Assembly (NCBI GenBank): GCA_023428295.1
Contig: JAEYYV010000234.1
Coordinates: 10,093-74,092 of the forward strand
DNA from: Pseudomonadota bacterium
Lineage (GTDB): Bacteria > Myxococcota_A > Polyangia > Haliangiales > Haliangiaceae
DNA length: 64,000 bases
Direction: 5' to 3'
In this document: positions 36,566 to 45,439 of the stretch, in pieces
How positions within the stretch are numbered: the first letter of the stretch is position 1
How the letters are laid out: every line of letters begins with the position of its first letter
Program-made: the position numbers and the translations under genes
Notes under the pieces: generated by a model
The model's database searches: none
The model's input: only the letters and a program-made list of their open reading frames with translations
Told to the model about the DNA's origin: nothing

Positions 36566-37282
36566 ATGGCGGAGCGCGAACCGACCCTCCTCGGGCCCGA
36601 GCCCATCGAGGGAGATTCGACCTCGAAGGTCGAGACGCCCGCGACGCGTCCGACCATCCCGCGCTCCAACACCGAGGCGCGCGAGTCCGCCGCGAGCATC
36701 GCCGCCGCGATCGACGACGAGATCGATCGCGCCGAAGCCGTCGTCGAGGCCCCCGTGGCTGCGCGACCGTTGACCAAGATCGAGCCGGCTCCGCGGGCGA
36801 GCAAACGCGAAGCAGCAGCGGTGTTCGTCGTCGGCTTCTGGAAGCGCGCCGCCGCCGCCGCGATCGATCTCGCGATCGTCGTCCCACTCGCGCTTCTCGT
36901 CACCCTGATCGTCTCGAAGATCGGTGGCGTGCACTTGCCGCCGAGCAACATGGGCCTCCTCGACGTCGACATGTGGATCGATCTCGTGCTCGCCACGGAT
37001 CCCGCACTCGTCATGGGCATGGGGCTCCTGCTCGCGATCGGCATGACGTACTTGCTCGTGTTCCAGATCGTCGTCGGGCGAACGCTCGGAATGCGCGTGC
37101 TCAAGATGAAGATCATCGACGTGTACGGCGACCGTCCGAGCCCCGGACGCTGCGTCGCTCGCTGCGCGGGCTATCTCGCGGGCGTGGCAACGCTGTTCCT
37201 CGGCTTCCTCTGGATGGGCTTCGACAGCGAGAAGCGCGGTCTACAAGATTGGATCGCAGGGACCTACGTGATTCGAGCATGA
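36566..37282 (+). CDS. RDD-family membrane protein with long cytoplasmic tail
   Basis: 238 residues from ATG 36566 (MAEREPTLLGPEP). The first 85 residues are disordered with Thr motifs (EPTLLGP, ATRPTIP). The RDD domain follows: FWKRAAAAAIDLAIVVPLALLV (TM1), TM2 about 145-170, GRTLGMRVLKMKIIDVYGDRPS and a last TM with WIAGTYVI at the end. Members of RDD have been linked to Na+(K+)/H+ exchange, but the role is mostly unknown. It starts 10 bases before the MshEN-GAF-HEAT gene, probably one transcript. Confidence 0.85.
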   Translation: MAEREPTLLGPEPIEGDSTSKVETPATRPTIPRSNTEARESAASIAAAIDDEIDRAEAVVEAPVAARPLTKIEPAPRASKREAAAVFVVGFWKRAAAAAIDLAIVVPLALLVTLIVSKIGGVHLPPSNMGLLDVDMWIDLVLATDPALVMGMGLLLAIGMTYLLVFQIVVGRTLGMRVLKMKIIDVYGDRPSPGRCVARCAGYLAGVATLFLGFLWMGFDSEKRGLQDWIAGTYVIRA

Positions 37283-37292
37283 GGCGCGTGCG

Positions 37293-39830
37293 ATGCCATC
37301 GCGTCTGAGCTCTCTCTTAGTTCGCGACGGCCTCGTCGGGGTCAAGCGCATGGAGAAGGCGTTCCAGCGCCAGGTCATCTATGGCGGCAGCCTCGATACG
37401 ATCCTGCTCGAGATGAACCTCGTGCCCGAGGAGCGGCTGACCCAGTACCTCGCGCTCGCATCGGGATTGCCGCCGGCGTCGCGCCACGATGGACGCGTGC
37501 TCGATCCCGCCGCGATCGCTGTCGTGGATCGCGAGACCGCGGAGAAGAGCCGCGCTGTACCACTCGCGCTCGACGGAGAAACCGTGCGCATCCTCGTGTG
37601 CGCGCCACTCGAGATCGACGAGCTCGAGGATCTCGCGGACCAGCTCGATCGCCCGCTGCAGCCGCTGATCGCGCCCGAGTATCGATGGCACCTCGTCTAC
37701 TCCGCGGCGTACGGACTCGATCCGCCCGCACGCTTCACCACGCTCGCGCGTTCGCTCGATGTCGACTCGACGGCACCGCCTGTCGTCGGTCGCGCGAAGT
37801 CCGTCATCGTCGAGAGCGGCGGCGTGCCGGCGACGCCGATGTCCGACGACGTCACCGAGCGCACGCCCGCGATGGCCGATGCGACGACGAAGCTGCCGTC
37901 GGATACGCGACCGCCCGAGTCGCGCACGTCGACAGTATCTCCCGACACGGTCATCGCGGACGTGCCGCCGGAGTCGGGCACCAACCCGCTGCGCTCGAGT
38001 CGCCGCACCATCGTCGGCGTCGCCGCGCAGACCGCGCGTCCCATCACCGATCGCATGGCCTCGCTCGGCTCGCGTCCGCCCGCTGGATCGCAGCCGATTC
38101 CTGTCGTCGCCACCGTGCCACCGCCGATCTTGTCGTTCTCCGGCTCGGGGCCGATCCCGAAAGTCATCACCGACGGCGGCACTCCGACGAGCGGACGCAC
38201 GAGCGGCACGACCCGCGCTCGATCCCCCGCGACGCAGCCGATCACCACCGAGGGCCGCGATTCGCCGCTGCCGATCATCAGCGCGCGCGAGATGCTCGCC
38301 GTCGCCGAGGATCGCGACAGCGTGTTCCTCACGCTCTTGCGCGCTGCTCGCTCGCGCGCGCGATGGGCGGGTCTGCTCACGGTACAAGGCGGCGCGGCGA
38401 TCGGACGCGTCGCACTCGCGGAGCCGGGCCTCGACACGAAGGCCGTGACCACCGTGCTCATCCCGCTCGACGCGCTCTCGCCGTTCCGCGCCGTCGTCGC
38501 CAATCATCAGCCGCACATCGGTCCGCTGATCTCGGGCGACCCCGGCATCGACGCGATGGCGCTCCGCCTCGGCGGCGTGATGCCTCCCTCCGCGCTGCTC
38601 ATGCCCATCGTGCTGCGCGATCGCGTGGTCGCGATCGTCGTCGCGCACCGCGTACAGAGCGATCTGCGGCTGTCCGATGTCACGGAGCTGTTGCCCATGG
38701 CGCACGCCGCGTCGGATGCGATCGGACGCTTGATCGTCAAGCACAAGTCCGCGGGCTATCGCTCGCCGGGTGAGGTCGTCGCGGTTCCGATCGAAGCGGA
38801 CCAGGTTCTCACCAAGAAGCTCGGTGCACCGAAGATCGACGACGGCGATTGGTCGGAGGTCACACAGCCCGAGGCTCCGCTGATCGAGGAGATCGTGCAG
38901 CTCGGCTATCAGCAAGATGCGCTCGAGCCGATCGATCTCGTCCTCGATCGCATCGAGACCGCGCGCGAGGGTCACGCCGAGGACGATATCTCCGAGGCTG
39001 TCGAGCGCTCGGCCGATGCGCTCGGCGCGCTCAATCGCCGCTTCCCCGGCAAGCTGCGCGTCGATCGATTCGCGGTCACCGGACGTCCATTGCGCGCGGC
39101 GCAGTACGGTGGATTGCTCGAGCTCGTCGTGCGACTCGGCTCCGTCTCGTCGGATCTGCTGATCGAGAAGATGGCGTCCCCGCAGCGAGACGTTCGCTTC
39201 TACGCGGCGATCTGCACGTCGGAGCTGCGCCCTCGCAACGCCGTGTACGCGCTCGCGGAGCGTCTCTTCGATCAGGATTTCGGTGTGCGCGCGTGCGTGA
39301 TCGAGGCGCTCGCCGGCTATCCCGTGCAGGATCTCGGCTCTGCGCTCGCACGCGTGCGTCGCGCGGTTCACTCGAGCGATTCGGAGGTCGTCGGCGCGGC
39401 CACTGCGGCGATCGTCGCGCTCGCCGACGTCGAAGCGATTCCGGATCTCATCGGCGCGATCGAGCGCAGCGACCGCGCAGGCGATCACGCGCGCCGCGCA
39501 CTCGTCGCCCTGACCGCGCAGGACTTCGGATCCAGCGAGCGCAAGTGGCGCAAGTGGTACGACGGTGCTCGCAAGCGTCACCGCATCGAGTGGCTGATCG
39601 AGGGACTCGGCCACAAAGAGGACGCGATTCGCGAGGCAGCGATCAACGATCTGCGACGCCTCACCGGCGAGTACTTCGGCTACCACCACGACTTGCCGCG
39701 CCGCGAGCGGGACCAAGCCGCCGACAAGTGGGCCGCTTGGTGGCGCGACATCGGCTATCGGCGATTCGTCCACGCCGAGGACGAGCGCGAGCGACCGACG
39801 GCGCTCTTGCCCGCTCGCAAAGAGCCCTGA
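37293..39830 (+). CDS. MshEN-GAF-HEAT multidomain scaffold protein
   Basis: 845 residues, no signal peptide. N-terminal MshEN/GspE-N-like domain (about 1-140: LLVRDGLVGVKRMEKAFQRQ, GGSLDTILLEMNLVPEERLTQYLALASGLP), a fold known to bind c-di-GMP in some ATPases. A disordered stretch of about 190 residues with several Thr motifs (TERTPAMADATTKLP, DTVIADVP) follows. Then a GAF-like sensor (about 330-490) and a HEAT-repeat C-terminus (about 560-825) with a conserved KWRKWYDGARKRHRIEWLIEGL block. I know no named family for the whole. It may link a second messenger to protein assembly. Confidence 0.75.
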   Translation: MPSRLSSLLVRDGLVGVKRMEKAFQRQVIYGGSLDTILLEMNLVPEERLTQYLALASGLPPASRHDGRVLDPAAIAVVDRETAEKSRAVPLALDGETVRILVCAPLEIDELEDLADQLDRPLQPLIAPEYRWHLVYSAAYGLDPPARFTTLARSLDVDSTAPPVVGRAKSVIVESGGVPATPMSDDVTERTPAMADATTKLPSDTRPPESRTSTVSPDTVIADVPPESGTNPLRSSRRTIVGVAAQTARPITDRMASLGSRPPAGSQPIPVVATVPPPILSFSGSGPIPKVITDGGTPTSGRTSGTTRARSPATQPITTEGRDSPLPIISAREMLAVAEDRDSVFLTLLRAARSRARWAGLLTVQGGAAIGRVALAEPGLDTKAVTTVLIPLDALSPFRAVVANHQPHIGPLISGDPGIDAMALRLGGVMPPSALLMPIVLRDRVVAIVVAHRVQSDLRLSDVTELLPMAHAASDAIGRLIVKHKSAGYRSPGEVVAVPIEADQVLTKKLGAPKIDDGDWSEVTQPEAPLIEEIVQLGYQQDALEPIDLVLDRIETAREGHAEDDISEAVERSADALGALNRRFPGKLRVDRFAVTGRPLRAAQYGGLLELVVRLGSVSSDLLIEKMASPQRDVRFYAAICTSELRPRNAVYALAERLFDQDFGVRACVIEALAGYPVQDLGSALARVRRAVHSSDSEVVGAATAAIVALADVEAIPDLIGAIERSDRAGDHARRALVALTAQDFGSSERKWRKWYDGARKRHRIEWLIEGLGHKEDAIREAAINDLRRLTGEYFGYHHDLPRRERDQAADKWAAWWRDIGYRRFVHAEDERERPTALLPARKEP

Positions 39831-40673
39831 CTATTCGTCGACGGGCCGCGTGACTGGATACGGCGCCGTGGTGTGAACCTGACGGCGTCGCTCGTCATTG
39901 CGCATCGCCATCAGCGCACCCGCGATCGCGGTGACCACGGACAGCATCATCGCGAGTGCGAGCGCGAGCAGTCCCTTACCCGCCTTCTCCATCGCGTACA
40001 TCGTGTCGTGCTCCGCGGGCGTGGGCGTCGCCGCCATCGCGACGATTCCCGGCGCGCGCGAGCCGAGCGAGTCGACGACGCGCGTCGCCTGCGCCTTGTC
40101 GAGCGCGCTCACCTCGTCGAGCTTCTCGATGAGCCTCTCGCGATCGTATCCATCGTCGTCGTGCGCAGCGCGCGCCGCGGCGACGATCTGCTCGGACGTG
40201 ACGGCCGGAGCCTCCGCACGCGCGCGGTTGACCGGTACGAGCGCGTCTTCGATCTCCGCGTAGCGAGAGTCTGCGACGCTATCGGTGCGATCCATCTGCG
40301 CTGCGCCGTGACCGACGGCGGATGCGACGAGCACCGTGAGCGTGATGCCGAGGACCGACGAGAGGCCCCACGTGATGAGACCGTGGGTGATCGCCACCGA
40401 GCGATCCCACGTGCTCGCGAGACGAGCCGCGAACCAGCCGCCGGCGAACATCGCGATCAGCGGAGCGAGCGTGGAGAACGCGGTCGCGCCGATCGCAGCG
40501 GGGACCATGGAGGTGGCGTCGTCGGGATCGATGGCCACGAGGCCAACACCGATGCCCAATAGCTGGAGCACTCCCCATACACCGACCGCGATCGCGGTTC
40601 CGGCGAAGATGGCGCTCCATCGGAGCGTGGGTTGTCGACGATCGATAATCTCGCGAGAAATCGTGGGCTGCAT
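39831..40673 (-). CDS. Membrane protein with four transmembrane segments, uncharacterised
   Basis: 280 residues from ATG 40673 (MQPTISREIIDRRQPTLRWSAIFAG); a longer frame to 40748 adds a non-conserved-looking extension. Three N-terminal helices (about 18-47, 57-84, 95-122), a charged helical cytoplasmic or periplasmic domain (about 125-230) and a final helix (about 233-257). The stop directly abuts that of the convergent scaffold gene with no gap. No function recognised. Confidence 0.7.
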   Translation of the reverse strand: MQPTISREIIDRRQPTLRWSAIFAGTAIAVGVWGVLQLLGIGVGLVAIDPDDATSMVPAAIGATAFSTLAPLIAMFAGGWFAARLASTWDRSVAITHGLITWGLSSVLGITLTVLVASAVGHGAAQMDRTDSVADSRYAEIEDALVPVNRARAEAPAVTSEQIVAAARAAHDDDGYDRERLIEKLDEVSALDKAQATRVVDSLGSRAPGIVAMAATPTPAEHDTMYAMEKAGKGLLALALAMMLSVVTAIAGALMAMRNDERRRQVHTTAPYPVTRPVDE

Positions 40674-40850
40674 AGTCGAGGCTACCCAGCGGGTCTCGCC
40701 GGACCACCGCACCTGCAATAGACCGTGGTGAGAGCGAGGTGTGCGCACGGAGAACGCACGCGCGCGCGTCCGCTCATCGTCGGTCTCTGCGAGTGAGTAC
40801 TACTGCACGATCCGACGGGCCGGGTGGTTCGTCGCGCGAGCCCGGTTGCG

Positions 40851-41591
40851 CTACTTCGTCTTCGACCTCGGACAGTGCTTCTCGTAGTAGCGACAGACGT
40901 AGCGCTCCAAGTCGCGACCGCGACCTCGTCGTGGCTCCTCGAAGAGGCCCGCTCGATACGCGATCGAGAGCTTCTTGCAGGCCTCGCCACCGAATGTCTG
41001 GCACTCGACCTCGAGGTAGTACTGCCCACGAATCTCGCTGCGCGGCTCGTCGTTCAAGTAGCTGTTTGCAGCCCGCAAGCAATGACGTGCCGCGCGGAGA
41101 CAGCTCAGCTCCGCACCGAACCTCGCATCTGCCACATTCTCGCTTCGCGCGAGGAGATTGCACTCGGGGCCGATGCCCGCCGTGCATCCGTGACGGAGCT
41201 GTGTGCTCGATAGTGGGAACGGCGGCGGGTCGTCCTCGAAGTTCAGCTTCGCCCACTCGATGTAGCGGCAGCTGAGCTCGTCCCCCGACCTACGACACTC
41301 GAACAGGAGTCTCAACCAGATGCTGCCGCGATCGTTATGCTCCATCGTTGCGCGAAGACATACAGACTGCTCACCGTCCTGGCAGCGGGTTCTGAAGTCT
41401 TCGCGCGGAATGGCGAGCTCGGTCCGTCGCCCTCTCATCGGACGGGAGTAGTCCAGCTCGACGCGGCGGCCAAACTCGTAGTCGACCATCGTTTCGGCAG
41501 CGGTGTTCCTGGCGAGGGCATCGCTGCGAGGAGCGTCGTGGTGGCACCCGACGAATGCAGCGACGAGCGCAGTAACAGATGGCCCCCTCAC
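40851..41591 (-). CDS. Cys-rich lipoprotein with Sel1/Hcp-like repeats
   Basis: 246 residues from GTG 41591, whose codon overlaps the stop of the upstream gene (GTGA). Lipobox in SVTALVAAFVGCHHD. The mature part has paired cysteines in patterns such as CTAGIGPECNLLA and CQTFGGEACKKLSIAYRAG, as in Sel1-like/HcpC-type helical repeats held by disulphides. Ends in a basic tail. It is translationally coupled to the 155-residue gene upstream, so the two likely act together. Confidence 0.7.
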   Translation of the reverse strand: MRGPSVTALVAAFVGCHHDAPRSDALARNTAAETMVDYEFGRRVELDYSRPMRGRRTELAIPREDFRTRCQDGEQSVCLRATMEHNDRGSIWLRLLFECRRSGDELSCRYIEWAKLNFEDDPPPFPLSSTQLRHGCTAGIGPECNLLARSENVADARFGAELSCLRAARHCLRAANSYLNDEPRSEIRGQYYLEVECQTFGGEACKKLSIAYRAGLFEEPRRGRGRDLERYVCRYYEKHCPRSKTK

Positions 41592-42055
41592 CTACGCTGC
41601 TTCTTCGCGAGAGACTCGAGTGTCTCGAGATGGGAGATGATCTTCCGTGCGGCCAGCATGAGGTGATCACTCATTGCCCGGGACCGGGCACCTTCAGCAG
41701 CATTCAAGTGGTCCGCTCGCGTCTTCTGTGGAGTCGCTTGTGCGGAGACAGCATTGGACATGCTGATGAATCCGTTCATGGAGCTCGGCGGTTGATGCCT
41801 GTTGGCACCGGCTAGCTCGTTGCTCGCCGCTTGATGCTTCACGCCGGCGCCGAGCCCGCCGACGACACCTCCGACGTCACTCGGATCGATGCCGTAGATC
41901 GCGGGGTCCACCGCCGGCGGACCGACGAGCGCCGCGGCGATGGTCCACCACTTCTCCAGCCCGTTGGAAGGCTCGGCAGCCGTGCTACCGCCTCCATCCA
42001 TCGCGCTACCAACTGCCGATTCAGCCAGCGATCCCGAGCTCCGCATCTGTGCCAT
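41588..42055 (-). CDS. Small uncharacterised protein coupled to the Hcp-like lipoprotein
   Basis: 155 residues. Gly/Ser/Ala-rich first half (AESAVGSAMDGGGSTAAEPSNG; GGVVGGLGAGVKHQ) and a helical, basic C-terminus (SRAMSDHLMLAARKIISHLETLESLAKKQRR). No signal peptide, transmembrane helix or recognised domain. The composition is like that of small secreted substrates, but this is only an impression. The GTGA overlap with the following lipoprotein gene supports it as real. Start at ATG 42055 (another ATG three codons in). Confidence 0.6.
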   Translation of the reverse strand: MAQMRSSGSLAESAVGSAMDGGGSTAAEPSNGLEKWWTIAAALVGPPAVDPAIYGIDPSDVGGVVGGLGAGVKHQAASNELAGANRHQPPSSMNGFISMSNAVSAQATPQKTRADHLNAAEGARSRAMSDHLMLAARKIISHLETLESLAKKQRR

Positions 42056-42105
42056 GGAGGCGCCCTATCCACGGGCCCTCGGCGCGGTTGCGCGAAATCT
42101 TCGAG

Positions 42106-42666
42106 CTACTTCGTCGTCAGCGTGACGTCGACGACGTGGTTCGCGATGTCCTTCTCGATCGAGACCGTCACCGTCTTCTTCTTGCCGTGACGCTCGAGGT
42201 TCTCCGAGAGGATCTGCCGCGCGCTCTCGATGCGCGACGCGAGCGCTTCGTCGCCTTTGGAGATGGTGATCACGGCGTCCTTTTCGGAGGCGCCGATGAC
42301 CTTCACGTCGCGGATCTTGAAGACCTCGCCCGCATCGATCTCGTACACGACATACGCGCCCGTCGAGTACGTCACGACCGCGGGGCGCACGAGCGCTGCG
42401 AGGTAGCCGCGCGAGGCCAGCTCGGCGCCGAGGGCGATGCGATCTTGCTCGAGCTTCGCGTCGTCGACTTGCTCGCCTGGCTTGGACACGAGGACCGCGC
42501 GGAGGGCGGCGAGCGGGAGGCCACGACCGCCGTCGATCGAGATCGATTGGATCTGCTGGGACGGTGTCTCGGGCTTGTTGGCCTGCGCGGTGCCCGACGG
42601 AAGGTGCCTGAACGCCACGTAGCCGCCGATGGCAGCGAGGACGAGGAGGATCAGGACGGTGCGCAT
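42106..42666 (-). CDS. POTRA-domain membrane protein
   Basis: 186 residues from ATG 42666 (MRTVLILLVLAAIGGYVAF), which leaves a clean N-terminal helix as signal anchor. Residues about 40-130 form a POTRA fold as in BamA/TpsB/FtsQ (ISIDGGRGLPLAALRAVLVSKPGEQVDDAKLEQDRIALGAELASRGYLAALV), and a second partial POTRA follows (VFKIRDVKVIGASEKDAVITI). No barrel is attached. It may be a soluble or anchored assembly factor. Same strand as the gene pair after it; 50-base gap. Confidence 0.75.
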   Translation of the reverse strand: MRTVLILLVLAAIGGYVAFRHLPSGTAQANKPETPSQQIQSISIDGGRGLPLAALRAVLVSKPGEQVDDAKLEQDRIALGAELASRGYLAALVRPAVVTYSTGAYVVYEIDAGEVFKIRDVKVIGASEKDAVITISKGDEALASRIESARQILSENLERHGKKKTVTVSIEKDIANHVVDVTLTTK

Positions 42667-42712
42667 GGGCGACGGCGGGGACGGGCGACGGGGCGAATGT
42701 GCAAGTGCGAGA

Positions 42713-42807
42713 CCCGCACGAACCGATTGTAAGCCCGCGAGAGCCCTGGGATCAAAGCCGGGGCCAGCCACCCCGAAGTTCACAGTGTCACCCCACGTTC
42801 GTGCGGG
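42713..42807. repeat. Widely spaced 11-bp inverted repeat
   Basis: CCCGCACGAAC (42713-42723) and GTTCGTGCGGG (42797-42807) are perfect inverse copies, 73 bases apart, in the 177-base gap between the POTRA gene and the ceramidase-like gene. Could be an operator pair or a long-range hairpin for transcription ending after the ceramidase-like gene. Confidence 0.35.
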
Positions 42808-42843
42808 ATTCTCGCTGGTTGGGTGGGCGCGTCGCCCGGCTGC

Positions 42844-45387
42844 CTACACGCCCGGGAGCGCGATGGTGGCGATGTTGCCGAAGCGATCTCGAATGCGCGC
42901 GGTGACGGCGCCAGCTTGGTCGGCGATGGTGGCGTTGCCCGCGGCGTTGGTGGTGACGTCGGCCGTGCCGATGACGGTGCCTCCCGCGTTGAGGAGCTCG
43001 ACGGTGACCGACTGCTCGCGAAGCGCGATCGGCTGATTCGACATCAGCGCGGGATCCATCAGGCGCCAGCCTTTGGGTGCGCTCCACGAGACGGTGACGC
43101 GCACGTTGCCGTTGGTGCGCGTGGCTTGCGAGAGGATGACCCCGCCTTCGACGACGTTGAACTCGTCGGAGTCGAGCGTCCAGCCCATGCCCTCGACGTG
43201 GAAGCGGTATGCGCCGAGCGGGACACCGCCGCGGGCGTCGAGCGCGTCGACGCCGGGTGCGCCGATCCACGGCACGGCCTGCCACTCCGCGACCCAGTAG
43301 TGCGTTTGCGGCCCCGAGCGTTGCAGCGGCGTGGGTGTGTACGCGAGGACGATCTCGCCGTCCTCGACGGTGCGGCCGCTGCGACGAGTGACGTCGACGA
43401 AGCTCGCGCCTTCCTTCTTCTGCAGCGTCACGCGCGGCGTCTTGGTGAGAGGGTCGTCGCCGATCCACACGAACTGCGCGATGCCGCTGACGCGCGGGAC
43501 GGTGGCGAGCGGTTGCGCTTGCGTGGGCCTGCCGGTGCGCGCCCACACTTGATCGGGGACCGTGGCGGGGACGGTGCCGCGCATCATCGCGGGCTCGTCC
43601 TTGTCGAGGGTGTCGGTCATGCGGCGCGTCGCGACCTTGGTGGCGCTGTCGGTCGCGCCGTCTTCGCGCATCGGCGTCATCGCGAGCGGCATGAGCTCGA
43701 CGAGCTTCTCCCCGATCTTCTCTGCCTCGAGCGGTCCCCAGAACGAGACGCTCGGTTCGTATCCGCCGAGCACCCAGTCCTCGGGGCGCAGCATGTAGCC
43801 GACGTGACCTTGCGCGTAGCCGACGATGATCGTGTTCGCAGGATCCGGTGACGAAGCGATGACGTGGCGCTTGAGCAGCGTCGTGAGCTCGCCCGGCATG
43901 GTGCCGATCATGAACTGGCCGATGCGAAGCGCGGACACCGTGGTGCGCGTCGTCTCGCAGATGGGCTCGGTCTCCGTGACCGGGAAGTCGATGTCGAAGA
44001 TCGGCCCGAGGATCTCGCCCGCCACGTCGAGACGCAGACACGAGCCGTACGGCAAGACGCCCTCGGTGCCGGGAATCGCGGCGGCCGGGAACATCGGCGT
44101 GGCGGTCTCGCAGAGGGCGGCGCCGACCGGAGCGTTGAACTCGTCGACGGGCGAGTCGATCATGGCGCCCGTCGAGGAATCGCCGACGACACCGTCCGGC
44201 AGACGCTCGAGATCGAACGGCGCGTAGCTCATCGCGCCATTGCGGATGGTGAACGACTCGGGATGCGGGCCCGTCTCGACGGAGCGCGTGATCATCTCGA
44301 GCTCGAGCGAGTCGCGCATCGCGGTGCCCGCCGTTGTCCATGCGGCCATCAGCTCGGGGATCGCCGCACGACCGTGGCCTTCTTCGGCGGTCCACGAGAA
44401 GCACGGATCGCTCGCCTTGCCCGGCTTGTTCGCGCAGTCGACACGTCCGTGCCCGACGGCAGAGACATCGCCACCGGCGCTCTGCAGCTGCATGACGACG
44501 ACCTTGGAGTCGAACTGCTCGCCGAGCGCGCGCTCGAGTCCACCGACGGCATCCGCGGTCGCGAACGGGTTGTCGTCGTCGTTGAGGACCGGATGGCCGC
44601 CGAAGATCGGCACGATCGCGATCGGTGCGCCCGCCGTGCTGTCGACGCGCAGCATCGCCATGATCTCGTCGTCTTTGTCACCGTTCGGGATCATGTCGTT
44701 CTCGCCGCGGCGATCGCGATTGATCTGATTGGTCGGATCGAAGGTCGTCGTCGTGAACACGCCGAGCCGCGCGGGCTGACGAGCCGCGAGTGCATCGCGT
44801 GCGACGCCCTCGAGCGCGTCGAGGAATCGCGTGTAGACCACGTCGCGCAGCTCGCCGGCGCCGAGCTTGAGCGGCGCGTGGCCCGTGAACTGCGCCCACG
44901 CCGAGTGGCTGTGCGACGCGGCGAGCAAGATCTTGCCGTGGAGCTCGGGACCGAGGCGCGTCTCGAGATCGAAGAGCATGCCCTCGTAGACAAAGATCGC
45001 GTCCATCTTGAGGAGCAGCACGGTCTCGCCGCCCGCGCTGAGCGCGACTGCCTTCACGCGCGGCGCGAGCTCGACGCCGATCGACGCGTTGAACGCGCCG
45101 CTGATCTTCACGTCGCGCGTGTCGATCTTTGGCGCGGTACCGAGGAACGCGGCGCGACTCGTGTAACCGCCGAGCGCCGTGCCGACGGGGATATCGGGAA
45201 TACGCTCCGCCGCGCCCGCCATCAGCGCGCCCGCGGTGACCGTGCCACCTGCACCTGCCGTCGACGGAAGCGGTTCGTACGCGCAGTGCGCGGTGGTCAC
45301 GCCACCATCGGGCGTCGACGGACTGTTGTCGCCACACCCGACAAGCGAAGCCATAGCGGTAGCGGCCAGGATTCCCTTAACACCCAT
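42844..45387 (-). CDS. Neutral/alkaline non-lysosomal ceramidase-like lipoprotein
   Basis: 847 residues; lipoprotein signal MGVKGILAATAMASLVGCGDN (lipobox SLVGC). Family features: the N-terminal catalytic region with zinc-site ASHSHSAWAQFTGH, PIFGGHPVLN, QSAGGDVSAVGHG, the PGELTT block and GYAQGHVGYM near residue 560, then a C-terminal Ig-like domain from about 700. Neutral ceramidases split ceramide into sphingosine and fatty acid. Myxococcota often make sphingolipids, so a surface enzyme of this kind is plausible. The catalytic Ser is not certain by eye. Monocistronic as far as I can tell. Confidence 0.8.
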   Translation of the reverse strand: MGVKGILAATAMASLVGCGDNSPSTPDGGVTTAHCAYEPLPSTAGAGGTVTAGALMAGAAERIPDIPVGTALGGYTSRAAFLGTAPKIDTRDVKISGAFNASIGVELAPRVKAVALSAGGETVLLLKMDAIFVYEGMLFDLETRLGPELHGKILLAASHSHSAWAQFTGHAPLKLGAGELRDVVYTRFLDALEGVARDALAARQPARLGVFTTTTFDPTNQINRDRRGENDMIPNGDKDDEIMAMLRVDSTAGAPIAIVPIFGGHPVLNDDDNPFATADAVGGLERALGEQFDSKVVVMQLQSAGGDVSAVGHGRVDCANKPGKASDPCFSWTAEEGHGRAAIPELMAAWTTAGTAMRDSLELEMITRSVETGPHPESFTIRNGAMSYAPFDLERLPDGVVGDSSTGAMIDSPVDEFNAPVGAALCETATPMFPAAAIPGTEGVLPYGSCLRLDVAGEILGPIFDIDFPVTETEPICETTRTTVSALRIGQFMIGTMPGELTTLLKRHVIASSPDPANTIIVGYAQGHVGYMLRPEDWVLGGYEPSVSFWGPLEAEKIGEKLVELMPLAMTPMREDGATDSATKVATRRMTDTLDKDEPAMMRGTVPATVPDQVWARTGRPTQAQPLATVPRVSGIAQFVWIGDDPLTKTPRVTLQKKEGASFVDVTRRSGRTVEDGEIVLAYTPTPLQRSGPQTHYWVAEWQAVPWIGAPGVDALDARGGVPLGAYRFHVEGMGWTLDSDEFNVVEGGVILSQATRTNGNVRVTVSWSAPKGWRLMDPALMSNQPIALREQSVTVELLNAGGTVIGTADVTTNAAGNATIADQAGAVTARIRDRFGNIATIALPGV

Positions 45388-45439
45388 GGCGCGTGCATAT
45401 CACGCAGCCGGCAGCGACGGAGAACTTCTGCGGTGCTGG

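Noticed and set aside
37317..39773. 818-codon minus-strand frame antisense to the MshEN-GAF-HEAT gene
   Set aside because: Composition typical of antisense shadow; the plus-strand protein has recognisable domains and an operon partner.
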